64,000 bases of DNA from Hydrangea macrophylla (lineage: Eukaryota > Streptophyta > Magnoliopsida > Cornales > Hydrangeaceae): assembly GCA_033977485.1 (NCBI GenBank), contig CM066993.1, positions 28,386,001 to 28,450,000 of the forward strand, in the 5' to 3' direction. Shown one piece after another: positions 11,911 to 22,865 of the stretch. Every line of letters begins with the position of its first letter. Positions within the stretch are counted from its first letter, which is position 1. The translations under genes were made by a program, and so were the position numbers. The notes beneath the pieces were generated by a model. That model was not told the origin of the DNA. It ran no database searches and worked only from the letters and a program-made list of their open reading frames with translations.

Positions 11911-12167
11911 ACTGGTGTGAGATAGTGGATTGTTGTGTTTGTCGAGAGAAAAGAGTCGGTAAGATGAGATGGTGCATTGTTTTCATACACAGTCACATAT
12001 ATGAATTATATCTTTCATATGATATTGTGGTTGTTTTCTAAAATGAACTCATTACTTTAATATAAACTTGTTGAATTAAATGGGAATTGGAAAATGGTAA
12101 ATGAGTATGTGTTACATTCAAAGTTATGTTTTTAATACTCACCAGGTTCTTGAAGCTGACGACGTTG

Positions 12168-12239
12168 ATGCGCCCTGGACATTCGTGTTCAGGCTTTTCA
12201 GGTTTTGATCGAGCGGAACATTACGACTACGCAAATTGA
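12168..12239 (+). CDS. LTR micro-ORF ending HYDYAN-stop, 5' LTR
   Basis: A 23-codon frame beginning ATG CGC CCT GGA (MRPGHSCSGF) and ending RAEHYDYAN-TGA. The same frame is intact in the 3' LTR (20714-20785) with two amino-acid changes. The ending matches the micro-ORFs in other LTRs of the window (GYFDYAS, GYGYAS, DYPYAS). It lies 22 bases after an acceptor-like CTCACCAG. No function is known; translation is not shown. Confidence 0.4.
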   Translation: MRPGHSCSGFSGFDRAEHYDYAN

Positions 12240-12554
12240 GAAACACTGTTGGAAAGAGAATTTACTTTTATATGTTTTAAGTTATTAACTGAATTCTGTA
12301 ATAAGGATGACTGTAATAGACGTTAAGTTATTGTTTTGATTTAAGGTGGTATGTACCTTTAGAGACCCTGTGCTGTAATAACTATTAAGTTAGAAAAATG
12401 TTGTAAGCCTTGATTGCTCTGCTCTGATTATTATGTTTTTGTTGTTTGACTTTTGGGACGGAATCGATCCTTCAAACTGTCGCGACCTACGGGTCCATAA
12501 ACGAAATTAAACGCTTTCCATATTTATGCTACGTCGGGGCGTGACAGGATTTAG

Positions 12555-12570
12555 TGGTATTAGAGCCAGG
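12555..12570 (+). other. Primer binding site, initiator tRNA-Met type
   Basis: TGGTATTAGAGCCAGG starts 8 bases after the LTR end. It matches the canonical plant TGGTATCAGAGCC PBS with one mismatch (T for C). Confidence 0.85.
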
Positions 12571-12745
12571 TTATTATTTATCTCAAGATAGTTTAGCCAG
12601 ATTAGGGTTTACCAGTTTATACCCGATTCCACGATCTGTTAGCTTAAACTTTGCACACCGATGTGAAGATAGGGAGGATAGACTCAGAACCCAAATGCCT
12701 AAGATTATCTCTTTCCTGATTTAAGTTAGTACCTTTTTATCAGGT

Positions 12746-13312
12746 ATGGACCCAGCTCAGCCGCTCTATGTACCAGATGGGTTTGAAGGGCATTTGGTGA
12801 CTCCTGGGGCAGTAGTCCCAGCTTTCCTCGATTTATATCATACCGCCATTGAGTAGCTGGCCACGACGACTATAGTATCAGATCTGTGGCACCGGGCTCA
12901 CGTGGTAGGGATAGTTGATTTGACACGTATTCGCCTTGAGATACGCTATTTCGCGGAGGCTCAGCGTTTAGTGCTAGTTGAGATTCTGAGACTAGTTGAT
13001 AGCGATGCTTTCTATTTCTCCTTTGAGATCCAGGTTGTGCATGTCCATCTTGTACAGCTAGAGATGCCTCCGCCAGTGGTTCCCATCACCGAGGACGATG
13101 TTGAGGCTGTTCATTTGGTTCCAGTAGGTGGGGAGGATGTGGAGGATGGCATAGGTCTAGATGACCTCGCCGCTGAGCTTGAGGAGGAGCTAGCGCTTGA
13201 GCTAGTTCTGCCTGAGGAGATGCTAGTTGAGGCAGATGCCCCAGCTCCTGCTTCCTCATCGACCTTTCAAAGCTCTGATTTTGATTTGGTGGGCCCGTTC
13301 CTTGTTCAGTGA
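12746..13312 (+). pseudogene. Leader ORF between PBS and gag
   Basis: The frame starts ATGGACCCAGCTCAG (MDPAQPLYV), has one in-frame TAG at 12854-12856, then runs open to 13312. The C-terminal half is acidic and Pro/Ala-rich. No known domain is recognised. The Tekay element at 47170 carries a counterpart in the same place (start MDPDFHLLV at 51965; acidic, Pro-rich), so this is likely a real extra ORF of this lineage rather than chance. Confidence 0.55.
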
Positions 13313-13675
13313 TTTCGCCCCGTCGACTCGCTAGATCTCCTGATAGCTGCTTATGGAGACAATTGACATTCTATATATGAATTTGTCATATTAACTACTT
13401 TTGACTATTAGCCCTGTCTCTTTTTGCAAACTGTAATTACATGCATTAGAATGTAGGGCAATGACCCCATTTTTGGCATTAACTCTTGCATGGACAATAT
13501 GTGTCCTAACCCATATAGATAGGGTAGGCATTGACATGATCATATGCGCTTTTTGTATCAACTTGACAAGAAGTTATATATAAAATATACTCTTTTGAAT
13601 GTTGTCATCATTTAAATTACTTCATAAGTACTACTTCATACATGTTTTTCATTCCCCTATCATGTTATGCGTAGA
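13313..13675 (+). other. Spacer between leader ORF and gag
   Basis: AT-rich, no ORF. A pyrimidine-rich run before the gag ATG (CATGTTTTTCATTCCCCTAT) could be a splice acceptor region, but no AG is clearly favoured. Confidence 0.4.
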
Positions 13676-14619
13676 ATGGCTGGGAGACCCAGGAGGGACA
13701 GGAATTTGATCGAGGGAGCCCCTGAGGCTGCCGATCCTACGGGGATGTTTGAAGCATTTGTTAGACATTTGGAAAGAATCAGTAATACGAATGACAACCG
13801 ACGAGGCCATCAGACTGGAGATAAGCTGCTAGGGAGATTCCATGCGCTAAGGCCCGAGCAGTTTGCGGGTACTGCGGAACCATGGAAAGCAGAACAGTGG
13901 TTAAGATAGATGGACCGCATGTTCGAGGTTGTCCAGTTCAATGAGATGGACAAGAGAAGGTTAGCTACTTTCCAATTGACTGATGCTGTTGCAGATTGGT
14001 GGGAGGAATGAAGCTACGACGGGAATGACATGGACTGCATTTAAGGGAAGGTTTCTAGAGAAGCATTTTTCGGCTACAGAAAGGCACAGAAGGGAGAAAG
14101 AATTCATGGAGTTGACTCAAGGAACCAAATCGGTGCAAGAGTACACCACTCAGTTCGAGAGACTGTCTCGGTTTGCCCCTCACATGGTTGATACCGAAGA
14201 AAAGAGGATTCGTAAGTATAACCAAGGGCTGACATCATAGATTCGTCGCCTGACTCTCGGCCACCTAGATAAGTCTTTCGAAGGACTAGTCGGCCTGGCC
14301 ACTGATTTGGAAGAAGATGCTCGAGTGAATCGGAAGCAATTCAAATTCTGGCCGCCTCAGAGGGGTAATTTTGAGAATAGACCACCAATGAATCGTACCC
14401 AAGGACAGAAGAAGAACTTTGATGGAAGTAAGAAGACCCAAGCTATCACCTATCTGACTCAACCTCGAGTTGGTGAAGGAAGTAGCACTGGGAAATGTTT
14501 CAACTGTGGCAACCCTGGTCATTTGGCTCGAGATTGCAAGGCACCAAGGCGTGCTGCTCAGCAAGGCATAGTTTGCTACAATTGTGGTGAACCAGGTCAC
14601 ATCAGCAAGTTCTACCCCT
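13676..14619 (+). pseudogene. gag of the Tekay element
   Basis: Starts MAGRPRRDRN. It contains the gag core around 'TAFKGRFLEKHFSATERHR' and two CCHC zinc knuckles near the C-terminus: [14 protein letters not shown] is complete; [14 protein letters not shown] has lost the last Cys (Tyr instead). Disruptions: TAG at 13907, a frameshift near 14010, and TAG at 14238. Gag would form the particle and bind genomic RNA; this copy cannot. Confidence 0.9.
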
Positions 14620-14631
14620 AAGCAAGTGAGT

Positions 14632-17600
14632 TATGGTCAGCAAGGTCAGACTCACGTGAATGCTGTTATCCCAGATGCTGCTGGATATGACAGAACTATT
14701 TATGAAGAATGAGATTATGGAGAAGCTCAACCTGATCAACAAGCAGTGGAAGGTACTTTGACTTTGTTTAACTCCCAAGTTAAAGTTTTATTTGATACGG
14801 GTACTGCTCTTTTGTTCATATATGTTAATACAATTCAGAGATTGGGTATCTTACCTCATCGTTTAGAGAAAGCCTTGAGGGCTACTTCACCATTAGGAGC
14901 TACAGTCAAATCAGGACATGTGTACAAGGATTGTCCATTATGGCTAGGGGATCGTGAAATCCATGCAAGGCTGATTGTTCTATCGATGAAGGAGTTTGAT
15001 ATAATCTTAGGAATGGATTGGCTCTCTCAAAATCAAGTGAAGTTGGATTGTGCGAGGAAGAGAATTACACTCCCCGACAATGAGAATCAACCCTTTGATT
15101 TTCAATGTAACCCTTTGGGAGATATGTTCCTTCCAAGATGCTTAGCAAACATTGAAGTCGTTAGTACAGAAGCGACAGTGTTGTCTATACCTGTAGTCAA
15201 GGACTTCGAAGAAGTATTTCAAGACATTTCTGGTTTTCCGTCCGAGAGAAGTATAGAGTTCTGTATTGAGCTTATACCGGGTACCGTACCGATCACCAAG
15301 GTTACCTACAGAATGGCTCCCACTGAACTGTTGGAATTGAAAGAACAAGTTCAAGAGCTCGAGAACCTAGGTTTTGTACGTCCAAGTACGTCGCCTTGGG
15401 GAGCACTAGTATTATTTATGAAAAAGAAGGACGGGATGCTTCAGTTGTATATCGATTACAAAGAATTGAACCGCGTGACTATCAAGAGTAAGTATCCCTT
15501 GCCTCGAATCGATGACTTATTTGATCAACTATAAGGAGTTATGACATTTTCTAAGATAGACCTAAGGTCGGGATATCATCAGTTGAGGGTACGGAAGGAA
15601 GACATACCTAAGACTGCTTTCAGAACCCGATATGGTCATTGTGAATTTCTGGTGATGCCGTTTGGAATGACGAACGCCCCGGCAATGTTTATGGATCTGA
15701 TGAACAGAGTGTTCAAGCCTTATTTGGATCAGTTTGTCATTGTCTTTATAGATGATATTTTGATCTATTCTAAGTCAGGAGAAGAACACGAGCAACATCT
15801 ATGGATTACGATGCAGACGCTCAAGGACCACCACTTGTATGCCAAGTTCAGTAAGTGTGAGTTCTGGTTGTAGGAAGTTAAATTTTTGGGACACAAGGTG
15901 TCATCTCAAGGAATTTCTGTGGATTCGTCCAAGACGGATGCAGTGTCAAACTGGGTTAGGCCGAGCAACCCTACAGAGGTTAGGAGTTTTCTGGGACTCG
16001 CAGGCTATTATCGGAGATTTGTTGAGGGATTCTCCAAAATAGCTGCACCATTAACTGGGTTGACGAAGAAGAATTTGAAGTTTGACTGGAGAGAGAAGCA
16101 TGAGCGCGCCTTTCTAGAATTAAAAGAGAGACTTACTACCGCGCCGGTACTAGCTATACCCAAGCCTGATGAGAAGTTCACTATCTTTAGTGACGCGTCA
16201 TATCAAGGACTAGGGTGTGTACTCATGCAAGATGGTAGAGTTATCGCTTATGGATCCAAACAATTGAAGCCGAATGAGTTGAACTATCCCATTCATGATT
16301 TGGAGTTGGCGGTAGTAGTATTCGCATTCAAGATTTGGAGACACTATCTCTACGGTGAGAAGTTTGATTTATTCTTCAATCACAAGAGTTTGAAATATTT
16401 GTTCACACAGAAAGAGTTGAACATGAGACAACGCAGATGGATGGAGCTGATCAAAGATTACGACTTCACATTAGAGTACCACCCCGGTAAAGCTAATGTG
16501 GTCGCAGATGCTTTGAGTCGGCAGACTCGTGAGACGACCGCCTCCTTAATGGTTAGAGAATGGTGAGCATTAGAGACGTTGGTGGAGTTCAATGTACAGA
16601 GTGCTGAAGAATGAGAAGGATAACTTTTCAGATGTCTTATCATACAGCCTGTTCTTATCGACCGTATTATTGGAACTCAGAAAGAAGATGAGAAGTTTCA
16701 AGCGTGGTTTGTGAAGATGTCAGAGAAAGATCCGACAGAATAGAAGGTGGGAAGTGACGGAGGGTATTGATGCAGAGGCAGATTATGTGTACCAGACTGT
16801 GGGAATTTGATAAATGATATTCTGGCAGAAGCACATAAGTCAAAATATACAGTTCACCCCGGACGGACGAAAATGTACAAGGATTTGAAAAGAAATTTCT
16901 GGTGGGAAGGTATGAAGAAGGATGTGGCCGAATTTGTATCCAGATGTTTGACGTGTCAACAAGTCAAAGCTGAACATCAGAGACCGTCAGGATTGTTGCA
17001 ACTGCTACCTATTCCTGGTTGGAAGTGGGAGCACATTACCATGGATTTTGTAGTAGGATTGCCTCGATCTCAACAGAATCATGACACCATTTGGGTAATC
17101 GTGGATCGACTGACTAAGTCGGTACATTTTATTACTTATAGTATGTCGTACTCGATAGAAAGAATGAGCCGGATGTACATACAAGAAGTTGTACGACTTC
17201 ACGGTGCACCTGTGTCGATTGTGTCAGACCGTGACGTACGTTTCACCTCTGGCTTTTGGGAAAGTTTGCAAGAAGCTATGGGAACCTCGCTCAGGATGAG
17301 CACTGCTTTTCACCAGCAGACAGACGGACAGACTGAGCGTGTTAATCAGATCATGGAAGATATGCTTAGGGCTTGTGTTATTGATTTCGAAGAATCTTAG
17401 GAAACACACTTGCCTTTGGTCGAGTTTGCCTATAACAACAGTTATCACACGAGTATCGGGATGGCTCCGTTCGAAGCATTGTACGGACGACCATGTCGTC
17501 CTCCGCTATGTTGGGCAGAGGTGGGAGACACAAAATTGTTGGTACCAGATTTGGTTAGAGAAACCAACGAAAAGATTTCTTTGGTCAAGGATGAGAACCG

Positions 17601-18083
17601 CTCAAAGCAGGCATAAGAGTTATGCCGATCGATGCCGGAAAGATTTGGAATTTAGTGTTGGAGATCACGTACTCCTTAAGGTTTCACCGACCCGAGGAGT
17701 AGTACGCTTCAGTCTCAAGAGAGGGAAATTGGCTCCACGTTTCATCGGACCGTTCGAGATTTTGGAACGTGTCGAGAAAGTGGCATATCGACTAGCGCTA
17801 CCACCGAAGATGTCTGGGGTTCACAATGTATTTCATATGAGTATGCTAAGAAAGTACATACGAGACCCCCTCGCATGTGGTCAGTTGTGATGATATTGAG
17901 ACGAGTCATAACGTTTCTTACAAGGAGAGGCCTGTGAAGATTCTGGATCAGAGTATCAAGAAGCTGAGGAATAAAGACATTTCGTTGGTGAAGGTTCAGT
18001 GGAATCACCATGATGAGAATGAAGCCTCGTGAGAAGTTGAAGCTGACATGAGAAAGAAGTACCCGGAGTTGTTTCAGGACTAG
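14632..18083 (+). pseudogene. pol of the Tekay element (PR-RT-RNaseH-INT-chromodomain)
   Basis: PR: active site [12 protein letters not shown] near 14790 (Asp-Thr-Gly kept). RT: about 15240-15900 with [29 protein letters not shown] and the catalytic [12 protein letters not shown]. RNase [12 protein letters not shown] (16191) to [12 protein letters not shown]: His-Cys region with CLTCQQVK (about 16950), core with MDFVVGLP, VSDRDVRFTS and DGQTERVNQ. The C-terminal tail (about 17908-18080) resembles the chromodomain of Tekay elements: ERPVKILDQSIKKLRNKDI and the YPELF ending. PR to INT keep one frame with stops at 15532, 15871 and about 16564, and 17398; frameshifts lie near 17600 and 17866, and a TGA at 18031 replaces a conserved Trp position. 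Confidence 0.93.
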
Positions 18084-19479
18084 TTAGTCTTGATTTCGGG
18101 GACGAACTCCTGTTTAAGGGAGGAAGGGTGTAACAATCTGCATTCCATTTAATTTAAAATTCATGTCCATATTTAATGTAGTGTAATTTCATTTGTCACA
18201 TTTAAAACTTAATTGGGATTGCCTACTTTTATTTAATTTCAATTCTCATGTTCTAAATTTTATTCCTTGATTTGTTTCAAGTTAAAATTCTTGTTGGGGT
18301 CAAACTGCGATTTTATAAAATTTAGCAATACCTATGTGAATTTCAAAGTCTGTATTTCAAAACGGTGGAAACATTTTCTTTTAACTCAAGCAGTATTTTT
18401 ATAAAATCGGAAAATCATTTCTTACGTTAAAATGAATTTTCTGTATTTTTGTGGTGACCACCGCGACACGAAAATACCAGTTTGTGTGCAAGACTGTCCG
18501 CGCCGCGTTGATCTCCCACAGTTTGGGAAACTCCACCAATCAAGATATGACACATACTTTTCCATTTATGGCAAGTAATCATTGGGTTGTGCTTGTTTGG
18601 GAATGCTTTGTGTGTGTGTGTGTACTCTTATGCCTTAAGCTCCTTTTCCCAAACATCTTGTTTGCCCACTATGGACCTACTTGACCCTTGACTCAACTAT
18701 AGAGTTACTATATCTGTATATACGTATGTGACTGTGCAGTGTATATTGTATGTGTTTAGAGATTTATTTAGAAAATCCTTTTTGTTGAGTGTAGTAGGAT
18801 GAACTTGGTGACCAAGTTTGGTGAAATCTCTATTTAAACATCACTTATGCACACATACTCTGAGTCTTACGATTTGAGAGAGTTTAGAGAGAAACACAGA
18901 GAGAAGAGTGAGAGCCTTGAGAGTTTGCTTACAGAATTTTTAGAGAGAGAAGCTTCAATACTCCATAGCCAAAGCTTGGAGTGGAGTTTTTAATTCTTGT
19001 ATCTTTCTCAACAATTGCTTCAATCACAATCACAGTGAGTATTTTAAACTCACTCCAAATGTAATTTGTGCTCAATTACTGTGTGTATTTGCCTAATTTA
19101 AAAATCTCTATTGTTGAATTTTACGTTTGAAGCTCTATAGCTTGAGATCAAGATTTTTCAATCTCAATCAAAATCCGTTTTTTTAGATAAATATAAAATA
19201 TTACATGTTGTAGATGCTATATTTAAAGTTTTATAGCTTAATTTGTTCACATAAGAAAGTATATTAGAAATTAAGTTTTATCATCTTTTAGTTTTTCGTA
19301 AAATTCGTGATCTATGTTTGGATTCATGTTAAATTGATCGTAGATTCATAATCCTCGTCGAAAAACGAAGAAATCCATATATTACATGCCATGTTTCAAT
19401 CCGGATTGCAAAATGGGTCAAAAGACCCCTTAAAACTGAAATAGAGGAATTCTGGGGAAGAAGACGAAACTACTGCACA

Positions 19480-19775
19480 AACTCGCGCGAGCGAGAATAG
19501 AGCGAGCGGACCGCGCAAGCAACCCCTCGCGCTAGCGGCCCACGCCCACGAGCTGTGTATTTTCAGGCAGACAGAAAAGATCTTAATAAGAAAAATGAAA
19601 ATTAGATAGATCGCACAAGTGGACCGCGCGAGCGACCCTCACGAGTGATCTGCGCACGCGATCTCCCTGTATCCTGGCAGTTGGAAAAGTTTTATAAAAG
19701 AAAAGGGAAAATGGGCAAATCGCGCGAGCAGACCGCGCGAGCGACCCCTCGTGCGAGCGGCCTGTCTCGCGACTT
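19480..19775. repeat. CGCGCGAGCG word cluster, 3' LTR copy
   Basis: Counterpart of 10930-11225. Many CpG words are changed towards TG/CA and block lengths differ, although both LTRs were identical at insertion. Confidence 0.85.
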
Positions 19776-20009
19776 CTGACAGTTTCTAGTTTTTGCTTAT
19801 TTCATGTTAAGGAACTGTGTAGTTGTTACCTTGCGGATCTTTAAGGCTCTGTTTGCGAAAAAATGTTAAAACAAATTATATTTAGGGTATGATTGGTCAT
19901 TTTAGGAACAATTATGAATCCAATTCTTTTCAAAGCATACATTGTTATTATTCCTAGCACTACATATGTTCTGTGGGTGGTTTCATGACATACATATGGT
20001 GTCAGTTGT

Positions 20010-20455
20010 ACATGCATGGTGAGTGTGAGTATTGGTCAGTGTGGAAAAGAGTAATGGTCAGTGTGGTAAAGAGTGTGTGGTTGAGATTGTGTTGTGAACA
20101 CTCCCTGGTAATTGTGTCCCAAAGTGTGACGTGTTGAGATTGCGTTGAGAGTATCTTTGTAGTGCGACGTGGCAAAACTAGACACTCCTTGACGCCCATG
20201 GAAGCGTTAAAGTGTGTGACGCCGAACTTGGACATTCTCTAGCACCCATGGTAGTGTTAAAGTGTGGCCTACGGACACTCCCTGGTACCCGAGTCTGGAT
20301 ACTGCGTGAGGTTACCTCTGGTATTTGCGAGGCGGATTAGGTACTAAAGTGTGAGGTATTGGACACTCCCTGGAACCCCAGACCAAAGTGTGAGGCAAAC
20401 TGGACATTCCCTGGCACCCCTGTGCTAAAGTGTGGCTATCGGAGTATTATAAGGA
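20010..20455 (+). repeat. Degenerate tandem repeats in the 3' LTR
   Basis: Counterpart of 11460-11910, with the same GGACACTCCCTGG / AAAGTGTG unit and minor changes. Confidence 0.7.
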
Positions 20456-20713
20456 TACTGGTGTGAGATAGTGGATTGTTGTGTTTGTCGAGAGAAAAGA
20501 GTCGGTAAGATGAGATGGTGCATTGTTTTCATACACAGTCACATATGTGAATTATATCTTTCATATGATATTATGGTTGTTTTCTAAAATGAACTCATTA
20601 CTTTAATATAAACTTGTTGAATTAAATGGGAATTGGAAAATGGTAAATGAGTATGTGTTACATTCAAAGTTATGTTTTTAATACTCACCAGGTTCTTGAA
20701 GCTGATGGCGTTG

Positions 20714-20785
20714 ATGTACCCTGGACATTCGTGTTCAGGCTTTTCAGATTTTGATCGAGCGGAACATTACGACTACGCAAATTGA
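20714..20785 (+). CDS. LTR micro-ORF ending HYDYAN-stop, 3' LTR
   Basis: MYPGHSCSGFSDF then DRAEHYDYAN-TGA; the same length and frame as the 5' LTR copy. See the entry at 12168. Confidence 0.4.
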   Translation: MYPGHSCSGFSDFDRAEHYDYAN

Positions 20786-21097
20786 GAAACACTGTTGGAA
20801 AGAGAATTTACTCTTATATGTTTTAAGTTATTAACTGAATTCTGTAATAAGGATGACTGTAATAGACGTTAAGTTATTGTTTTGATTTAAGGTGGTATGT
20901 GCCTTTAGAGACCCCGTGCTGTAATAACTATTAAGTTAGAAAAATGTTGTAAGCCTTGATTGCTCTGCTCTGATTATTATGTTTTTGTTGTTCGACGTTT
21001 GGGACGGAATCGATCCTTCAAACTGTCGCGACCTACAGGTCCATAAAGGAAATTAAACGCTTTCCATATTTATGATACGTCAGGGCGTGACACCTCT

Positions 21098-21363
21098 CAC
21101 CCCCCATTGAAGGGGCCAACTTTTCAGTCTACACAGCACCCCTATAACATTCATCTACATACTCGGCTGACCTACGGTAGCTCCAGACTTGTTGGTTCAC
21201 CATAGGCCCCCGGCTCTTTTATAGTATAGTGAACGTGCTCAGACGCAGCCGTGGACGTAGGTTCCTTCATTTACAAGGCCGAACCACATACAAAAAACTA
21301 GTCTCTCACTCTCTTTCTCCTTAATCTGCTCTACGTTACTCTTACCAATTTTTAGCATCATCA
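21098..21363 (+). mobile_element. 5' LTR of gag-only element, second part
   Basis: Continues the LTR after the Tekay insertion and its TSD: CACCCCCCATTGAAGGGG to TTTTTAGCATCATCA. Matches 24241-24506. Confidence 0.92.
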
Positions 21364-21366
21364 TCT

Positions 21367-21384
21367 TGGCGCCGTCTGTGGGAA
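21367..21384 (+). other. PBS-like TGGCGCCGTCTGTGGGAA
   Basis: Three bases after the LTR end. The TGGCGCC core is common in the PBS of Tat/Athila-related elements, suggesting the helper belongs near that lineage. The exact tRNA was not determined. Confidence 0.6.
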
Positions 21385-21425
21385 GCGACAAGTCTTCTCA
21401 TCAACAAATCTCTTGGTTGATAGCC

Positions 21426-22865
21426 ATGCCTCCGAAGAAGAGTGAGAAGACTGCACAGCAGGCCAACCGGGATGTTCCGCCGACCTCGGCACCGGCTGCA
21501 ACAGTCATGACATCTGAACAGATCACCGCGACCCTTACACAACTCTTGGAGGTCCAGTGTCAAATCCAGCAACAGATTGAAGCCCTGCTAGCCCAACAAA
21601 GTAGTTCTCCAGTGACCGGGAAATGACCCAGGAACATTGCATACGGTCGGGAACCGTTCTTGACCAGACAACGTGCCCGAGCCAACCCGTCCCGTGTTGA
21701 GGATGCCAGAGACATCAACATTGGGCGTGTTGCCCAAGAGAAAAGGCAGGAGCATATGGCCCAGGAATTAGTCCAGGGTCACTCGGTCAAGAGCCGAGTT
21801 GTCCCTAGGCGAACGATTATCCAGAGTCATAGCCGAGCCCGATCCCAGAGGGCAGCACACCACCATGAAAAAGAAGCCTCTTACACCGACCCGACTAACC
21901 CCTCAGATACTGGTCAGGAAGGAGTGGAAGCCCGAATCAAGAACTTGCAGAAGCAGGTTGACGGAGTGGCCAAAAAGCTTGGTCAAAATCGTGCTCAGAA
22001 TCAAGCCAATACCGAGACAGAGTCACGGTTCTCCAGCCAGATCACGAGATTCTTCATCCCACACAAATTCAAGCAGTTTCGCCAGGATTCACACAATGGC
22101 TCGGGGAGCCCGATCGACCATATCCAGACCTACAAGGCTCGGATGGCCCTGGCCACCTAAGTCGACGAGCTGTACTGCCTGGCCTTCCCCAACAGTTTGA
22201 AAGGCCCGGCCACCCAATGGTTCTACTCCTTGAAACCCCGATCGGTACGTAGTATCAGGCAACTCAGCAAACAGTTCATCAACCAGTTCGCCGGTATGCA
22301 TGAACGGCCAAAGCCAGACATGTAGCTACTGACGGTCAGACAACGGAATAATGAGTCCCTCAAGGAGTTCACCGACCGATTCAACCAACAGAAGCTTCAA
22401 ATCCACAATCTGAACGAGACAGTCACCCTCATAGCCTTCTGCTCGGGAGTTCAACACACCAAGTATGCCGCGTCGTTCCACAGAAACTGGCCAAAATCTT
22501 TGGTTGAGCTCTCTGAGAGGGTTGGAAGATATATCGACACTGAAGAATTTCTAAAAACCAAAGACCCTGGGCAAATGGACGACGAGCCTTCCAGTAGTAA
22601 GCAAAAGCGAGAACAGCCCGGGAAGAGCAACGCAAAGAAGCTCGACAGCTCTGGCCATTCTCTCAATTCACAATGGTCCGGGTCCGACAGCCCTGACCCG
22701 ACCTCTAGTTCACAGCAGTCCGGGTCAGGCAGCCCCGACCGGACCTCCAGCTCACAGCAAGCAGGGTTCGGTAGTTCCGACCCAACCTCCAGTTCACATC
22801 GGTCAGGATCAAGCAGTTTCGACTTTGCCTCCAGCACAGATAAATCAGGAGCCCGACGATCCTGA
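21426..22865 (+). pseudogene. gag of the non-autonomous element
   Basis: One frame from MPPKKSEKTAQQ to the TGA at 22863-22865, with stops at 21624 (TGA), 22158 (TAA) and 22323 (TAG). The centre carries a retrotransposon gag domain: RFFIPHKFKQF, YKARMALAT, then DELYCLAFPNSLKGPATQWF, YSLKP, QLSKQFINQFAG and LTVRQRNNESLKEFTDRFN. A coiled-coil-like helix lies before it (ARIKNLQKQVDGVAKKL). The C-terminus has about three 14-residue Ser-rich repeats (SGSGSPDRTSSSQQ) from 42-bp DNA repeats at about 22668-22820. No zinc knuckle was seen. No pol follows. Confidence 0.88.

Larger units (their letters stand above)
9587..12546 (+). mobile_element. 5' LTR of the Tekay element
   Basis: Modules in order: U3 with TGTATTTTTGTGGTGACCACC; a TATA-like CTATTTAAAC near 10291; purine-rich GAGAG leader (10335-10420); donor-like GTGAGTATT with its complement AAACTCAC (10495-10513); GC-rich word cluster (10930-11225); degenerate tandem repeats (11460-11910); acceptor-like CTCACCAG (12138-12145); micro-ORF (12168-12239); and a tail ending CTACGTCGGGGCGTGACA. 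Confidence 0.95.
9587..21092 (+). mobile_element. Full-length Tekay-type chromovirus (Ty3/gypsy), decayed
   Basis: 11.5-kb element with 2960-bp and 2964-bp LTRs (TGTAACAATC...GGGCGTGACA), TSD CCTCT at 9582-9586 and 21093-21097, PBS for initiator tRNA-Met at 12555, a leader ORF, gag, pol and a polypurine tract (AAGGGAGGAAGGG) before the 3' LTR. The domain order PR-RT-RNaseH-INT followed by a chromodomain-like tail places it in the Tekay/Del chromoviruses. Every ORF has stops or frameshifts, so it cannot encode its own transposition. Confidence 0.95.
18129..21092 (+). mobile_element. 3' LTR of the Tekay element
   Basis: Begins TGTAACAATC right after the polypurine tract and ends GGGCGTGACA before the TSD CCTCT. 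Same modules as the 5' LTR: donor-like GTGAGT at 19035, GC word cluster 19480-19775, tandem repeats about 20010-20455, acceptor-like AG at 20690-20691, micro-ORF 20714-20785. By eye the non-repeat parts differ from the 5' LTR at only a few bases per hundred. Confidence 0.95.

Noticed and set aside
11615..11920. 101-codon ORF in the Tekay 5' LTR
   Set aside because: Arises from the degenerate tandem repeat; broken in the 3' LTR copy.
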